Origin: Veillonellaceae bacterium
Lineage (GTDB): Bacteria > Bacillota > Negativicutes > Veillonellales > Veillonellaceae
NCBI GenBank assembly: GCA_900765165.1
Contig: CAAFQR010000002.1
Coordinates: forward strand, 1 to 34,753
Reading direction: 5' to 3'
DNA: 34,753 bases
Shown here one piece after another: positions 23,439 to 31,679 of this stretch (its first letter is position 1; each line of letters opens with the position of its first letter). The notes under the pieces are model-generated. The model saw nothing but the letters and a program-made list of their open reading frames with translations. It was not told the DNA's origin and did no database searches. The translations under genes and the position numbers were made by a program.

Positions 23439-24560
23439 ATGGGATACGTAAATTTCTCTTATGACCAGTTGGACAAGTTTGTAACGGATGCATTCGTAAA
23501 ATTCGGTTTCTCCGATAGCGATGCAAAAATCATCAAAGACGTTTTGTTGATGTCTGACTTGTATGGCATCGAAAGCCATGGCATGCAGCGCTTGGTTCGT
23601 TACCACAAAGGTATCGAAAAAGGCACGATCATCGTAGAAGCTAAACCGGAAGTAGTTTTCGAAACTCCGGTATCCGCAGTTATCGACGGTCATGACGCTA
23701 TGGGTCAGTTGAACGGTCACTATGCTATGGAATTGGCTATAAAAAAAGCTAAAGAAAACGGCGTAGGTATCGTATCTGTACGTAACTCTAACCACTATGG
23801 TATCGCTGGTTACTATGCAAAAATGGCAGTTAACGAAGGCTTAATCGGCTTCTCCTGCACGAACTCCGAAGCTATCATGGTTCCGACTTTCGGCCGCAAA
23901 GCTATGTTGGGTTCCAACCCGCAGGCATGGGCAGCTCCTGCTGATCCGTACGATTTCTTCTTCGATGCATCCACTACAGTAGTAACTCGTGGTAAACTCG
24001 AAATGTACAACAAATTGGGCAAACCGTTACCGGACGGCTGGGCATTGGATAAGAACGGTAATCCGTCCACTGATGCAGCTGACGTTTTGGCTAACATCTC
24101 CGCACACGTTGGCGGCGGTATCATGCCTTTAGGTGGCAGCACTGAAAAATTAGGCTCTCACAAAGGTTATGGTAACGGCATGGTTGTAGAATTGTTCGCA
24201 GCTATCTTGTCCTTAGGTGGTACTTCCAACAAATGTATGGTTGGCGGTAAATCCCACATTTCTCATGGCTTCATGGCTATTAACCCGGCATTCTTCGGCG
24301 ACGCTGACGCTATTAAGAAACACTTGTCCACTTACTTACAGGAATTACGTGAAGCTCCTAAAGCTGAAGGTCATGATCGTATTTATACTCATGGCGAAAA
24401 AGAAATGGCAGCTATCAAAGACCGCATGGAAAACGGTATCCCTGTAATTGATAAGACTATGACCGAAGTATATGAATTGGCTCAGTACTTAGGCATGGAC
24501 TTCAGCAAATACTTCGGCGATTACAAACCGCCGGTAGCAGGTGCTAAGAGCGGTTATTAA
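23439..24560 (+). CDS. Malate/L-lactate dehydrogenase family oxidoreductase
   Basis: The 373-aa NAD(P)-dependent 2-hydroxyacid dehydrogenase is of the Ldh_2/MDH2 family (ComC, YlbC, sulfolactate dehydrogenase), which is unrelated to classical LDH. ESHGMQRLVRY (45-55) and NSNHYGIAGYYA (117-128, His119) are family hallmarks, as are GSNPQAWAAP and KGYGNGMVVELFA. The family oxidises lactate, malate, ureidoglycolate or sulfolactate. The lactate permease directly downstream favours lactate (to pyruvate). ATG 23439 follows AAGAGG; 12 upstream in-frame codons overlap the leader stem and are rejected. A terminator ends it. Confidence 0.92.
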   Translation: MGYVNFSYDQLDKFVTDAFVKFGFSDSDAKIIKDVLLMSDLYGIESHGMQRLVRYHKGIEKGTIIVEAKPEVVFETPVSAVIDGHDAMGQLNGHYAMELAIKKAKENGVGIVSVRNSNHYGIAGYYAKMAVNEGLIGFSCTNSEAIMVPTFGRKAMLGSNPQAWAAPADPYDFFFDASTTVVTRGKLEMYNKLGKPLPDGWALDKNGNPSTDAADVLANISAHVGGGIMPLGGSTEKLGSHKGYGNGMVVELFAAILSLGGTSNKCMVGGKSHISHGFMAINPAFFGDADAIKKHLSTYLQELREAPKAEGHDRIYTHGEKEMAAIKDRMENGIPVIDKTMTEVYELAQYLGMDFSKYFGDYKPPVAGAKSGY

Positions 24561-24707
24561 TTCGCTAACCCATAGAACCTAATGCGGATTAACGAACGGA
24601 AGGCAAGATTTAGATTCGCAACTGAATAGGTGTTGATAATTTCGACAATGCTCTTACTGAACAGAGTTTTGAAACAGTCAGTCATGCGGTCGATCGAGTC
24701 CTCACGT
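24561..24707. other. Non-coding 3' region of the dehydrogenase gene
   Basis: Nothing recognisable is seen in these 147 bases between the stop codon and the terminator. No tRNA or open reading frame with a ribosome binding site was found. Confidence 0.3.
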
Positions 24708-24754
24708 AAAAAGAAGGGGAAATCCAATGATTTTGAGATTTCCCCTATCTTTTT
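24708..24754 (+). terminator. Terminator of the dehydrogenase gene
   Basis: GGGGAAATC (24716-24724) pairs with GATTTCCCC (24737-24745). Outside it AAAAAGA and TCTTTTT add a second helix and a T-tract. It works in both orientations. Confidence 0.85.
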
Positions 24755-24784
24755 AACCATTTGGATGAAAAAAAGTAATAAAAG

Positions 24785-24815
24785 GCTTGAAAAATTCGAA
24801 ATTTTTGACTTCAAG
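24785..24815 (+). repeat. AT-rich hairpin upstream of the lactate permease
   Basis: CTTGAA and TTCAAG flank the nearly palindromic AAAAATTCGAAATTTTT. The stretch 24755-24880 is much richer in A and T than the rest of the window and holds the likely promoter; TTTATA (24820-24825) and TAAAAT (24843-24848) with a 17-base spacer are the best pair. Confidence 0.45.
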
Positions 24816-24903
24816 TTATTTTATAGTTTTAAGTAATTGTCTTAAAATTTTTATGAAAGTTGTTTTTATGCTCGATGCGTAGCAAGAAAGGATGATTTTA
24901 AAG

Positions 24904-26502
24904 ATGAGTGTTATTCTTGCATTACTGCCTATCTTATGGCTCATTGTGGCACTGGCAGTGCTTAAAGTTCCCGCTTGGAAAGCCTGCACCGCTGCTGCTG
25001 TTCTTTCTTTCATTATCGCTGTTGTTCCCTACGGCCAGAGTTCCGGTATTATGTTATCCGGTGCCTTAGAAGGTGCTGCTCTTGCTATTTGGCCTATTTT
25101 GCTTGTTATTACCGCTGCAATCTTTGCATACAACTTGGTAGTACATACAAAAGCTATGGAAACGATTAAAGCCATGTTGTCCTCTGTAACCAGCGATATG
25201 CGTTTACTCGCATTGCTCTTAGCTTGGGGCTTTGGCGCATTCATGGAAGGGATGGCTGGTTTTGGTACCGCCGTTGCTATTCCGGCTGCTATGATGGTAG
25301 GCGTAGGTTTCGACCCATTTAAATCTATTTTGGCTTGCTTGGTAGCTAACTCCGTACCGACAACCTTCGGTTCTATCGCAATTCCGACAACGACGTTGGG
25401 TTCCTTGACCGGCTTGGATTTGGTAAGCTTAGGTACTAATATTTCTTTGCAATTATTTATTTTAAACGTAGTAACCCCGTTGTTCGTTGTTGCCATTATC
25501 GGTGGCGGTGTGAAAGCCTTGAAAGGCGTATTCATTCCGACAATCATTGCTGGTTTGGCATTGGCTATTCCGGAATTATTCATCAACAAATTTGTTGGTC
25601 CTGAATTGTCTGTAATCGTAAGTTCCGTTATCATCATGGCTGCTATTGGCGTATGTGCTAAAATTATGCCGCCGAAGGATCCGGAATTCGAATTCAAATC
25701 TGATGCTAAGGCTGTATCCGGTAGCGAAGGTTTAGTAGCTGCTATGCCGTTCATCTTGATCTTCGTATTATTGTTGTTAACTTCCAAATTGGTACCGGCT
25801 ATCAACGGCCCGTTGAGTTCTATTAAAACGTCCGTGCCGATTTATGTTGGCCCGAACGCTAAACCGTACACCTTCGTATGGATTGCAACTCCTGGTATCA
25901 TGATTTTCTTATCTGCCTTCATCGGTGGTGCTATTCAGAAAGCCGGCTTAGGTGAAATGCTCGGCGTTTTGGGTAAAACCTTTAAAGGCTTGAAATTCAC
26001 GTACATCACGATTATCGCCGTAGTTGTTACCGCTAAGATCATGACCTACTCTGGCATGACTGGTAACATCGCTGATGGTTTGGTTGCTGCTACCGGTAAT
26101 TTCTACCCGGCCTTCGCTCCGTTGATTGGTGCTTTGGGCGCGTTCTTGACTGGTTCCGGTACGAACTCCAACGTATTGTTTGGCCCATTGCAGACCGCCG
26201 CTGCTCACAAATTAGTGCCTGGTACTAGCGACTTGGCTATGTGGTTGGCAGCTTCTGGTTCTGGTGCAACCGGTATTGGTAAAATGTTCTCCCCGCAGAG
26301 TATTGCAATTGCAGTAGGCGCTGTTGCTCCGGCATTGAAAGAATACATTGCTGAAAACAAAATTGACCCGGCAAAAGCAAAAGAAATGGAAGAAAGCATT
26401 GAACCGAGCTCCATTATGCGTCACGTTTTGAAATACTTCATCCTCTACATCATCGTTGCCGGCTTAATCTGCTACTTCAACGTTGGTCGTGGCTTGTTCT
26501 AA
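24904..26502 (+). CDS. lctP: L-lactate permease
   Basis: The 532-aa proton-coupled lactate/glycolate importer of the LctP family (TC 2.A.14) has about 13 hydrophobic segments. Typical stretches are AWGFGAFMEGMAGFGTAVAIPAAM (about 108-131), ANSVPTTFGSIAIP (about 150), FLTGSGTNSNVLFGPLQ (about 422) and GKMFSPQSIAI (about 463). An ATG at 24892 overlaps the Shine-Dalgarno AAAGGA (24887-24892); ATG 24904 lies 11 bases after it and gives MSVILALLPILWL as in relatives. It has its own likely promoter. With the dehydrogenase it makes a lactate uptake and oxidation pair, and a very strong terminator follows. Confidence 0.94.
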   Translation: MSVILALLPILWLIVALAVLKVPAWKACTAAAVLSFIIAVVPYGQSSGIMLSGALEGAALAIWPILLVITAAIFAYNLVVHTKAMETIKAMLSSVTSDMRLLALLLAWGFGAFMEGMAGFGTAVAIPAAMMVGVGFDPFKSILACLVANSVPTTFGSIAIPTTTLGSLTGLDLVSLGTNISLQLFILNVVTPLFVVAIIGGGVKALKGVFIPTIIAGLALAIPELFINKFVGPELSVIVSSVIIMAAIGVCAKIMPPKDPEFEFKSDAKAVSGSEGLVAAMPFILIFVLLLLTSKLVPAINGPLSSIKTSVPIYVGPNAKPYTFVWIATPGIMIFLSAFIGGAIQKAGLGEMLGVLGKTFKGLKFTYITIIAVVVTAKIMTYSGMTGNIADGLVAATGNFYPAFAPLIGALGAFLTGSGTNSNVLFGPLQTAAAHKLVPGTSDLAMWLAASGSGATGIGKMFSPQSIAIAVGAVAPALKEYIAENKIDPAKAKEMEESIEPSSIMRHVLKYFILYIIVAGLICYFNVGRGLF

Positions 26503-26564
26503 TCGGAAACGGTACACTAAACGACGCAACGCTTCCCTAAAGGTGAAGCATTAAGAATAAAACT

Positions 26565-26612
26565 AAACACCCCGCATCCTGTGTGTAGCGCCACAGGATG
26601 CGGGGTGTTTTT
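26565..26612. terminator. Bidirectional terminator between lctP and mmuM
   Basis: A perfect 19-bp stem (26565-26583 with 26592-26610), an 8-base loop, and T to 26612. On the minus strand TTTAGTTTTATT follows. It separates the two convergent units. Confidence 0.95.
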
Positions 26613-26654
26613 GTTGTGCTATAGAGTTGTTAGCCGTTAGCGTTGAAGTACGGC

Positions 26655-27593
26655 TTACTGTTTTGCCAGTAGTTCCGTTAAATCCTGAATATCTTTAGCG
26701 GTGGAACCACAGCAGGCGCCAATCCAACGGGCACCGGCATTGAGCCAATCTGTAAGGTTTGCTTCGAAGTGGTGACGAAGTGTAGTTTTATGGTCCCAGG
26801 TTTTCGTTATCGGGTCATAGGTAGCGCCGCCATTAGGATATACGACTAAGGGTTTGGTAGCTTTAGGTGCTAGGTTTTGTAAGGCACCGGTTACTAGATC
26901 CGGCTTAACACAGTTAATGCCATAAGCCAGTACATGGGGCGCTGTTTCTAAGAAAGCTTGTACGTCGGTAAAGGGTGTACCGTCGCTAATGTGGGCTTCA
27001 TCCTGTAAGGTACAGCTTACATACACTGCGCAGTTAGGTAACGTTGCGGTGTAGTTGGCTAAGGCTTTGATTTCATCAAAGTTAGGCATGGTTTCTAAGG
27101 CTAAGACATCGGCACCGGCTCCTAATAAAGTTTTGATGCGCGCTTCGTGGAACTTGACGTAGTCTGCCTCCGGCAGATTGTAATCACCGCGGTATTCGGC
27201 ACCGTTCGCAAGGTACGCACCGTAAGGGCCTACAGATCCGGCAATCCAAAGCGGTTCCGTAACACCTTCGCTTTGTACTTTTTCACGGGCTTTAGCGGCT
27301 AAGCGCACCGTATCGCTAATAGCTTTGATGGCGTCTGCTTCGGTATAGCCATTATCCAAGAAGCCTTGGAGGGCTCCTTGGTAGCTAGCAGTAATGGTAA
27401 TATTGGCACCGGCTTTGAAATAGTCATAGTGTACTTTTTCGATTAATTCCGGTTTCTCTTTGATGACCTTAGCTGTCCAAAGCGGATGATTGAGGTCTGC
27501 TCCTAACGCTTCAAGGGGCGTTGACATAGAGCCATCTAATTTTAGAAGTGTTTTATTAGCTACGGCTGTTTGTAAGCTCGTAGGATTCGGCAT
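26655..27593 (-). CDS. mmuM: Homocysteine S-methyltransferase
   Basis: Transfers a methyl group from S-methylmethionine (or SAM) to homocysteine, yielding methionine. The 312-aa TIM-barrel protein has the three zinc-binding cysteines of the family: one in GINCVKPD and two in GACCGST near residues 294-295. LDGSMSTPLE and ITASYQG near the N-terminus are also typical. ATG 27593 follows AAAGGG at 8 bases; an upstream GTG at 27602 overlaps that site. The start lies 38 bases inside the upstream permease gene, so the two are translationally coupled, as in the mmuPM operon of Escherichia coli. Confidence 0.93.
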   Translation of the reverse strand: MPNPTSLQTAVANKTLLKLDGSMSTPLEALGADLNHPLWTAKVIKEKPELIEKVHYDYFKAGANITITASYQGALQGFLDNGYTEADAIKAISDTVRLAAKAREKVQSEGVTEPLWIAGSVGPYGAYLANGAEYRGDYNLPEADYVKFHEARIKTLLGAGADVLALETMPNFDEIKALANYTATLPNCAVYVSCTLQDEAHISDGTPFTDVQAFLETAPHVLAYGINCVKPDLVTGALQNLAPKATKPLVVYPNGGATYDPITKTWDHKTTLRHHFEANLTDWLNAGARWIGACCGSTAKDIQDLTELLAKQ

Positions 27594-28959
27594 GAAGCTC
27601 ACCCTTTCCTTTGAAGAAGAACTGGTAGTATAAGAAACACAAAATGGAGAACGGCAAGCCGATGTAGATGGCGATGCGCTGGTTCGGGTCGAAGAAGATG
27701 CCTACGATGGATACGAGGCACAGGATGATAACGGCCCACGGCACCACCGGATACCACGGCGTTACGAAGCCAAGCTCAGAAAGCTGACCGCCATTTTTGA
27801 GATAGTGACGGCGGAAGTTGAGCTGTGCCCAGCCGATGATAAGCCATACGGCTACAACAGCAAAACCGGAAATAGATACTAAGGCAAGGTATACGGTTTC
27901 CGGCGCGTACACCGATGAGAAGAGGGCCAAGAAGCCGCCTAAGGTGGTGAACAACAAGCCGTAAATGGGAAGACCGTTTTTGCTGAGCTTAGCGAACTGG
28001 TGGGGCAAGGTGCCTTTGTCGGCTAAGGACCACAGCATACGGGATGCCGCGTAAAGACCGGAGTTGGCACCGGATAATACGGTGACGATTAAGATGAAAT
28101 TCATCACGTCGGCTACGTAAGGAATGCCGAAGTTTTGCAATACGGTTACGAAGGGACTTTCGGAAAGGCCCGCCGTTTCCTGCGGTAGCAAGGCACCGAG
28201 AACGATGATGGTGCCGATGAAGAGCACGATTAAGGTAATCAAGGTCTGGACGATAGCCTTCGGCACATCGCGGCGCGGATTATCTGATTCGCCGGCAGCG
28301 ACGGAGATTAATTCCGTGCCGGAGAAGGCGAAGTTAGCGGACAATACAACGAGTAATACGGCACCGATGCCTTCCGGGAAGAGGCCATTTTTAGTAAATT
28401 CACTGAAATACGGCGCTACGCCGGTATTGCCGTAAGGCACGAAGCCGAAGACGCCGGCAAAGCCGATGATGAGGAAGGCCACGATGGCCACAACCTTAAT
28501 AAGGGACATCCAAAATTCGCTGGTGGAGAAGATTTTTAAGTTAATAACGTTTAAGGCTAAGGTCAACACAGCGAAGAAAAGCGCCCAAATCCAAGTGGGG
28601 ATAGTAGGAAACCAGTGCTGGCACAGAAGGCCAAGGGTTATAAACTGCGATCCTAAGGCAACGGTCCAAGTCAGCCAATACAGCCAGGCTACGACGAAGC
28701 CGACGCCGGGGTGAATGTATTTGGCCGCATAGGTGTGGAACGCGCCGGTGTTCGGTTCGTGCACCGTTAATTCGCCAAGGCAGAGCATGACGAGACATAC
28801 TAATACAGCGCCAATGGCGTAAGCCAAGATGGTACCAACTGCGCCGGCAGACTGAATCAAATAGCCGGTGCTCAAGAAAATCCCGGTGCCGATAACACCG
28901 CCTAAGGAGAGCATAATCATATGCTTCTTCTCTAATTCTTTTACAAAGTTATCTTTCAA
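27556..28959 (-). CDS. mmuP: S-methylmethionine permease (APC family)
   Basis: The 467-aa amino-acid transporter family permease has about 12 membrane helices. The N-terminal KKHMIMLSLGGVIGTGIFLSTG (about 11-32), VMLCLGELTVHEPNTGAFHTYA, WLYWLTWTVALGSQFI and NSGLYAASRML match MmuP. The length equals that known for E. coli MmuP. Overlap with mmuM fixes the likely substrate as S-methylmethionine; a general amino-acid permease cannot be ruled out from sequence alone. It starts with TTG, 7 bases after GAGGG. A structured leader of about 125 bases precedes it. Confidence 0.88.
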   Translation of the reverse strand: MKDNFVKELEKKHMIMLSLGGVIGTGIFLSTGYLIQSAGAVGTILAYAIGAVLVCLVMLCLGELTVHEPNTGAFHTYAAKYIHPGVGFVVAWLYWLTWTVALGSQFITLGLLCQHWFPTIPTWIWALFFAVLTLALNVINLKIFSTSEFWMSLIKVVAIVAFLIIGFAGVFGFVPYGNTGVAPYFSEFTKNGLFPEGIGAVLLVVLSANFAFSGTELISVAAGESDNPRRDVPKAIVQTLITLIVLFIGTIIVLGALLPQETAGLSESPFVTVLQNFGIPYVADVMNFILIVTVLSGANSGLYAASRMLWSLADKGTLPHQFAKLSKNGLPIYGLLFTTLGGFLALFSSVYAPETVYLALVSISGFAVVAVWLIIGWAQLNFRRHYLKNGGQLSELGFVTPWYPVVPWAVIILCLVSIVGIFFDPNQRIAIYIGLPFSILCFLYYQFFFKGKGELHAESYELTNSRS

Positions 28960-28986
28960 ATGCAGTCCCTCTCTTTCTCAATACAG

Positions 28987-29081
28987 GCCAAGCTTTGTGT
29001 AAGCTTGGCGTCCACGAAGTGGTCCTCTCAACTACCAACTCGTGGACAAAAACGTTGAAAATGTTCTCTCTCTAATTCAAC
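28987..29081 (-). promoter_or_regulatory. Structured leader of the mmuPM operon
   Basis: In 5'-3' order on the minus strand there are three elements. GTTGAA/TTCAAC (29081-29076, 29059-29054) is followed at once by GTTTTTG, like a small terminator. GTCCACGA/TCGTGGAC (29047-29040, 29017-29010) can be broken by an inner CCAC/GTGG hairpin. GCCAAGCTT/AAGCTTGGC (29009-29001, 28995-28987) has a 5-base loop and abuts the second stem. No S-box core (GGCAACC, GATGA) or T-box is present. The operon's role in methionine supply makes RNA-level control plausible. Confidence 0.5.
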
Positions 29082-29092
29082 AGATTGTTGCT

Positions 29093-29101
29093 ATTATAAC
29101 A
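29093..29101 (-). promoter_or_regulatory. Extended -10 promoter of mmuPM
   Basis: On the minus strand TGT precedes a perfect TATAAT (29098-29093). The start is near 29086, with no clear -35. Confidence 0.6.
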
Positions 29102-29126
29102 AAGATAAATGGTAAAAAGCGAGGTA

Positions 29127-29203
29127 CAATGTGCCTTTGAAGTATATGTATTAACAACAGTTGGCTATAGGTAAAATCTATAGTCAGATATAAAAGCACA
29201 TTG
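29127..29203. repeat. Nested inverted repeats in the mmuP-oxidoreductase gap
   Basis: Outer arms CAATGTGCCTTT (29127-29138) and AAAAGCACATTG (29192-29203) match at 11 of 12 positions. Inner arms GGCTATAG (29163-29170) and CTATAGTC (29178-29185) surround a 7-base loop. The element lies between the two divergent promoters and could be an operator pair, a cruciform or a hairpin RNA. Confidence 0.6.
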
Positions 29204-29298
29204 CGTGGGAAATGGCTTGGCGCCTAGCTTTTTTAGGCGTTTAGACCATCGGCGACGAGGCTGTTGCAAATGCACTGGATTTTACCGAGTTAAGTAAG

Positions 29299-29304
29299 TA
29301 TAAT
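29299..29304 (+). promoter_or_regulatory. -10 element of the molybdopterin oxidoreductase gene
   Basis: A perfect TATAAT about 115 bases upstream of the ATG. The -35 region (TGGATT at 29276-29281, 17 bases upstream) is poor, so an activator may be needed. Confidence 0.45.
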
Positions 29305-29417
29305 ACTAAGATACAAGCGTATAGTCGCAGCAGCAATACGTTGAGAGAACGACTTATGGAGAGAGAAAAAGCGTCGCCCAGTAGTAGCAACGCTTAGCGT
29401 AAAAAGGAGTGATATAC

Positions 29418-31430
29418 ATGGCAGTACGTCGGATGAATTCAGTATGTCCTTACGATTGCCCTGACGCGTGTGGTCTTATCGCCATTGCCAATGATAATCG
29501 CATTGTGCAGGTTATTGGCAATCCGGACCATGCTTTTACGAGAGGAACCTTGTGCCCGAAGATGGTGCACTATGAAGATACGGTCCATTCACCGGACCGC
29601 TTGACGACACCGTTAAAGCGGGTCGGTAAAAAAGGAGAAGGCAAATTCGAACCCATTACGTGGGACGAAGCCATCTCCACCATTGCGAAGAAGTTCAAGG
29701 AAACGGCGGCGCAGTACGGCGGCGAAAGCATCATGCCTTATTCTTATGCAGGGACTATGGGCTTTATCCAAAAGTCCGCCGGGGATCCGCTCTTTGCTCG
29801 TATTGGTGCCACCCGCCAGGACCGCGGTATTTGCTCGCCGGCGAAGAGCTATGGCTGGGCCGCTTTGATGGGTGGTAGCGCCGGCACCAAGCCGCAGGAA
29901 GCGCAGTATAGTGATTTCATCATCTTGTGGAGCCTTAATGCGGTGGCCACGGATATTCATATTTGGCAGGACGTGTACCGCGCCCGCGACAATGGCGCGA
30001 AGGTGTGGGTTATCGACACGCACCGCACGGCGACGTACTTAAGTGCCGACGAAACGGTAACTGTAAAGCCCGGCAGTGATGGCGCATTGGCGTTAGGCCT
30101 TATCCATATTATGGAACGTGACGGCTTAACCGATAAGGAATTCATCGCCGAACACGTAAGCGGCTACGATAAGCTCAAAGCCACCTTAGGTGATTATACG
30201 CCGGAAAAGGTATCTGAAATAACAGGCGTCTCCGTAGAACGCCTTACGGAATTAGCCCATGCATACGCTAAGGCACGGGCACCGTTCATTCGCTTAGGCA
30301 GTGGTTTGTCGCGCTATGGCAACGGCGCTATGACTGTGCGCTGCGTGGCGTGCTTGCCGGCTGTAGTGGGCGCTTACAAGGAAAAAGGCGGCGGCTTCTT
30401 AGGCAGTACCGGTAATATTAGTTTTATTAGCAACAAGATTATGAGCTGGGCCTCCCATGGCAAAACGGACACGCGCTTAGTGCCTATGATTAAGCTGGGG
30501 GAAGCGCTGACCAATGAAGCGGACGACAAGATTCGTTGCCTTTATGTGTACTCGTCAAATCCGGCCATTACGTCACCGAACCAGAACTTAGTGCGCAAAG
30601 GCTTAGCACGGGAAGACCTTTTCTTAGTGGTTCATGAACGGTTTATGACGGATACGGCGAAGTACGCGGACATCGTGTTGCCGGCCACCACATCCTTAGA
30701 ACACAGCGATATTTATAGCTCCTATGGTCATTATTCCTTAGGCATTGGCTATAAGGTTATAGACCCCATCGGGGAAAGCAAGTCTAACTGGGATACCATT
30801 CGCCTCTTAGCGAAAGCTATGGGCTATGACGATCCGTTTTTCGACAGAACCGAAGAAGACTTAATCGATGAAATCGTAGCGACGGCGCCGCGCTTAACCG
30901 ATGAGGAACGAAAACGCCTCTTGGCGACGGAGCCGGTCGAAATGGAATTGCCGGAAGACTATAAGCTGCAGTACGATACGCCGTCCGGCAAGATTGAAAT
31001 GTACAATCCGAAGGAATCGGAACCGTTGCCGCGCTACTTCCCACCGTATGGCGATGATGCGGAATTATGGCTCATTAACAGTCCTGACGTGCGCATTCTC
31101 GACTCGTCCTTCAATGAACGAAACTTCGACGACGACACGCCGAAAATGGCGGCATGGCTCAATCCAAAAGAAGCGGCAGCCAAGAATTTGAAGGAAGGGC
31201 AAACCATCGAGCTTAGCAATGTACGCGGTAAAGTGCGCCTGCCCTTATACATCGATGAAGGGGTAGCACCGGGTACGGTTGTGTCCTACGGCGTATGGTG
31301 GCAAAAGTATTCATCCGATGCGAATGTAAGTATCAATGCGTTGACGGCATCGCGCCCTACCGATTGTGCTTGGGGTAGTACTTTTTATGATGTAAAAGTT
31401 AACATTCGGCCTGTAGGCGACGCAGAGTAG
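29418..31430 (+). CDS. Molybdopterin-dependent oxidoreductase (DMSO reductase family)
   Basis: The 670-aa protein has an N-terminal 4Fe-4S site, Cys10, Cys14, Cys18 and Cys46 (VCPYDCPDAC and LCPK). The MopB catalytic region follows, and a molybdopterin dinucleotide-binding C-terminal domain (about 555-665) holds LINSPDVRILDSSFNE, AWLNPKEAAAKNLKEGQ and GTVVSYGVWW. Size and Cys spacing resemble the uncharacterised YyaE-type enzymes and other BisC-like proteins. No twin-arginine signal is present, so it is cytoplasmic. The substrate and the molybdenum-ligating residue are not clear; RGICSPAKSYGW occupies that region. No electron-transfer or cofactor genes are nearby. ATG 29418 follows AAGGAG by 8 bases; the GTG at 29409 overlaps that site. 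Confidence 0.9.
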   Translation: MAVRRMNSVCPYDCPDACGLIAIANDNRIVQVIGNPDHAFTRGTLCPKMVHYEDTVHSPDRLTTPLKRVGKKGEGKFEPITWDEAISTIAKKFKETAAQYGGESIMPYSYAGTMGFIQKSAGDPLFARIGATRQDRGICSPAKSYGWAALMGGSAGTKPQEAQYSDFIILWSLNAVATDIHIWQDVYRARDNGAKVWVIDTHRTATYLSADETVTVKPGSDGALALGLIHIMERDGLTDKEFIAEHVSGYDKLKATLGDYTPEKVSEITGVSVERLTELAHAYAKARAPFIRLGSGLSRYGNGAMTVRCVACLPAVVGAYKEKGGGFLGSTGNISFISNKIMSWASHGKTDTRLVPMIKLGEALTNEADDKIRCLYVYSSNPAITSPNQNLVRKGLAREDLFLVVHERFMTDTAKYADIVLPATTSLEHSDIYSSYGHYSLGIGYKVIDPIGESKSNWDTIRLLAKAMGYDDPFFDRTEEDLIDEIVATAPRLTDEERKRLLATEPVEMELPEDYKLQYDTPSGKIEMYNPKESEPLPRYFPPYGDDAELWLINSPDVRILDSSFNERNFDDDTPKMAAWLNPKEAAAKNLKEGQTIELSNVRGKVRLPLYIDEGVAPGTVVSYGVWWQKYSSDANVSINALTASRPTDCAWGSTFYDVKVNIRPVGDAE

Positions 31431-31466
31431 TAGGTTTTTTCTATAACAAATACATGAATACAGTCT

Positions 31467-31508
31467 ATAGCGATGTGTGTGAAATTATTTCACATACATC
31501 GCTATTTT
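31467..31508 (+). terminator. Terminator of the oxidoreductase gene
   Basis: An 18-bp stem (31467-31484 with 31488-31505, one G-T pair), a TTA loop and TTTTATAT. Confidence 0.85.
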
Positions 31509-31600
31509 ATATGGCTGAATCTATACCACCGTCCTAGAGCGGGACTTTATTTCATCAGAAAATTTAATGAGTGAAAAGCGAAAGGATGATAAATATACCT

Positions 31601-31629
31601 TTGTCCGATACGAAAAAACAGTGTATAAT
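31601..31629 (+). promoter_or_regulatory. Promoter of brnQ
   Basis: TTGTCC (31601-31606), a 17-base spacer and a perfect TATAAT (31624-31629). The start is near 31636, so the leader is only about 45 bases and leaves no room for a T-box. Confidence 0.8.
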
Positions 31630-31679
31630 CTATATACCCAGTATGAGAGTAAACGTTTGAAGCAAGGAGGTAGAGAGTT

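Noticed and set aside
24680..24710. tRNA T-arm-like stretch (GGTCGATCGAGTCC)
   Set aside because: No TTC loop, acceptor stem, anticodon arm or D arm can be built around it.
28960..29101. S-box (SAM-I) riboswitch upstream of mmuP
   Set aside because: None of the conserved core elements of the S-box is present; listed as an unrecognised leader instead.
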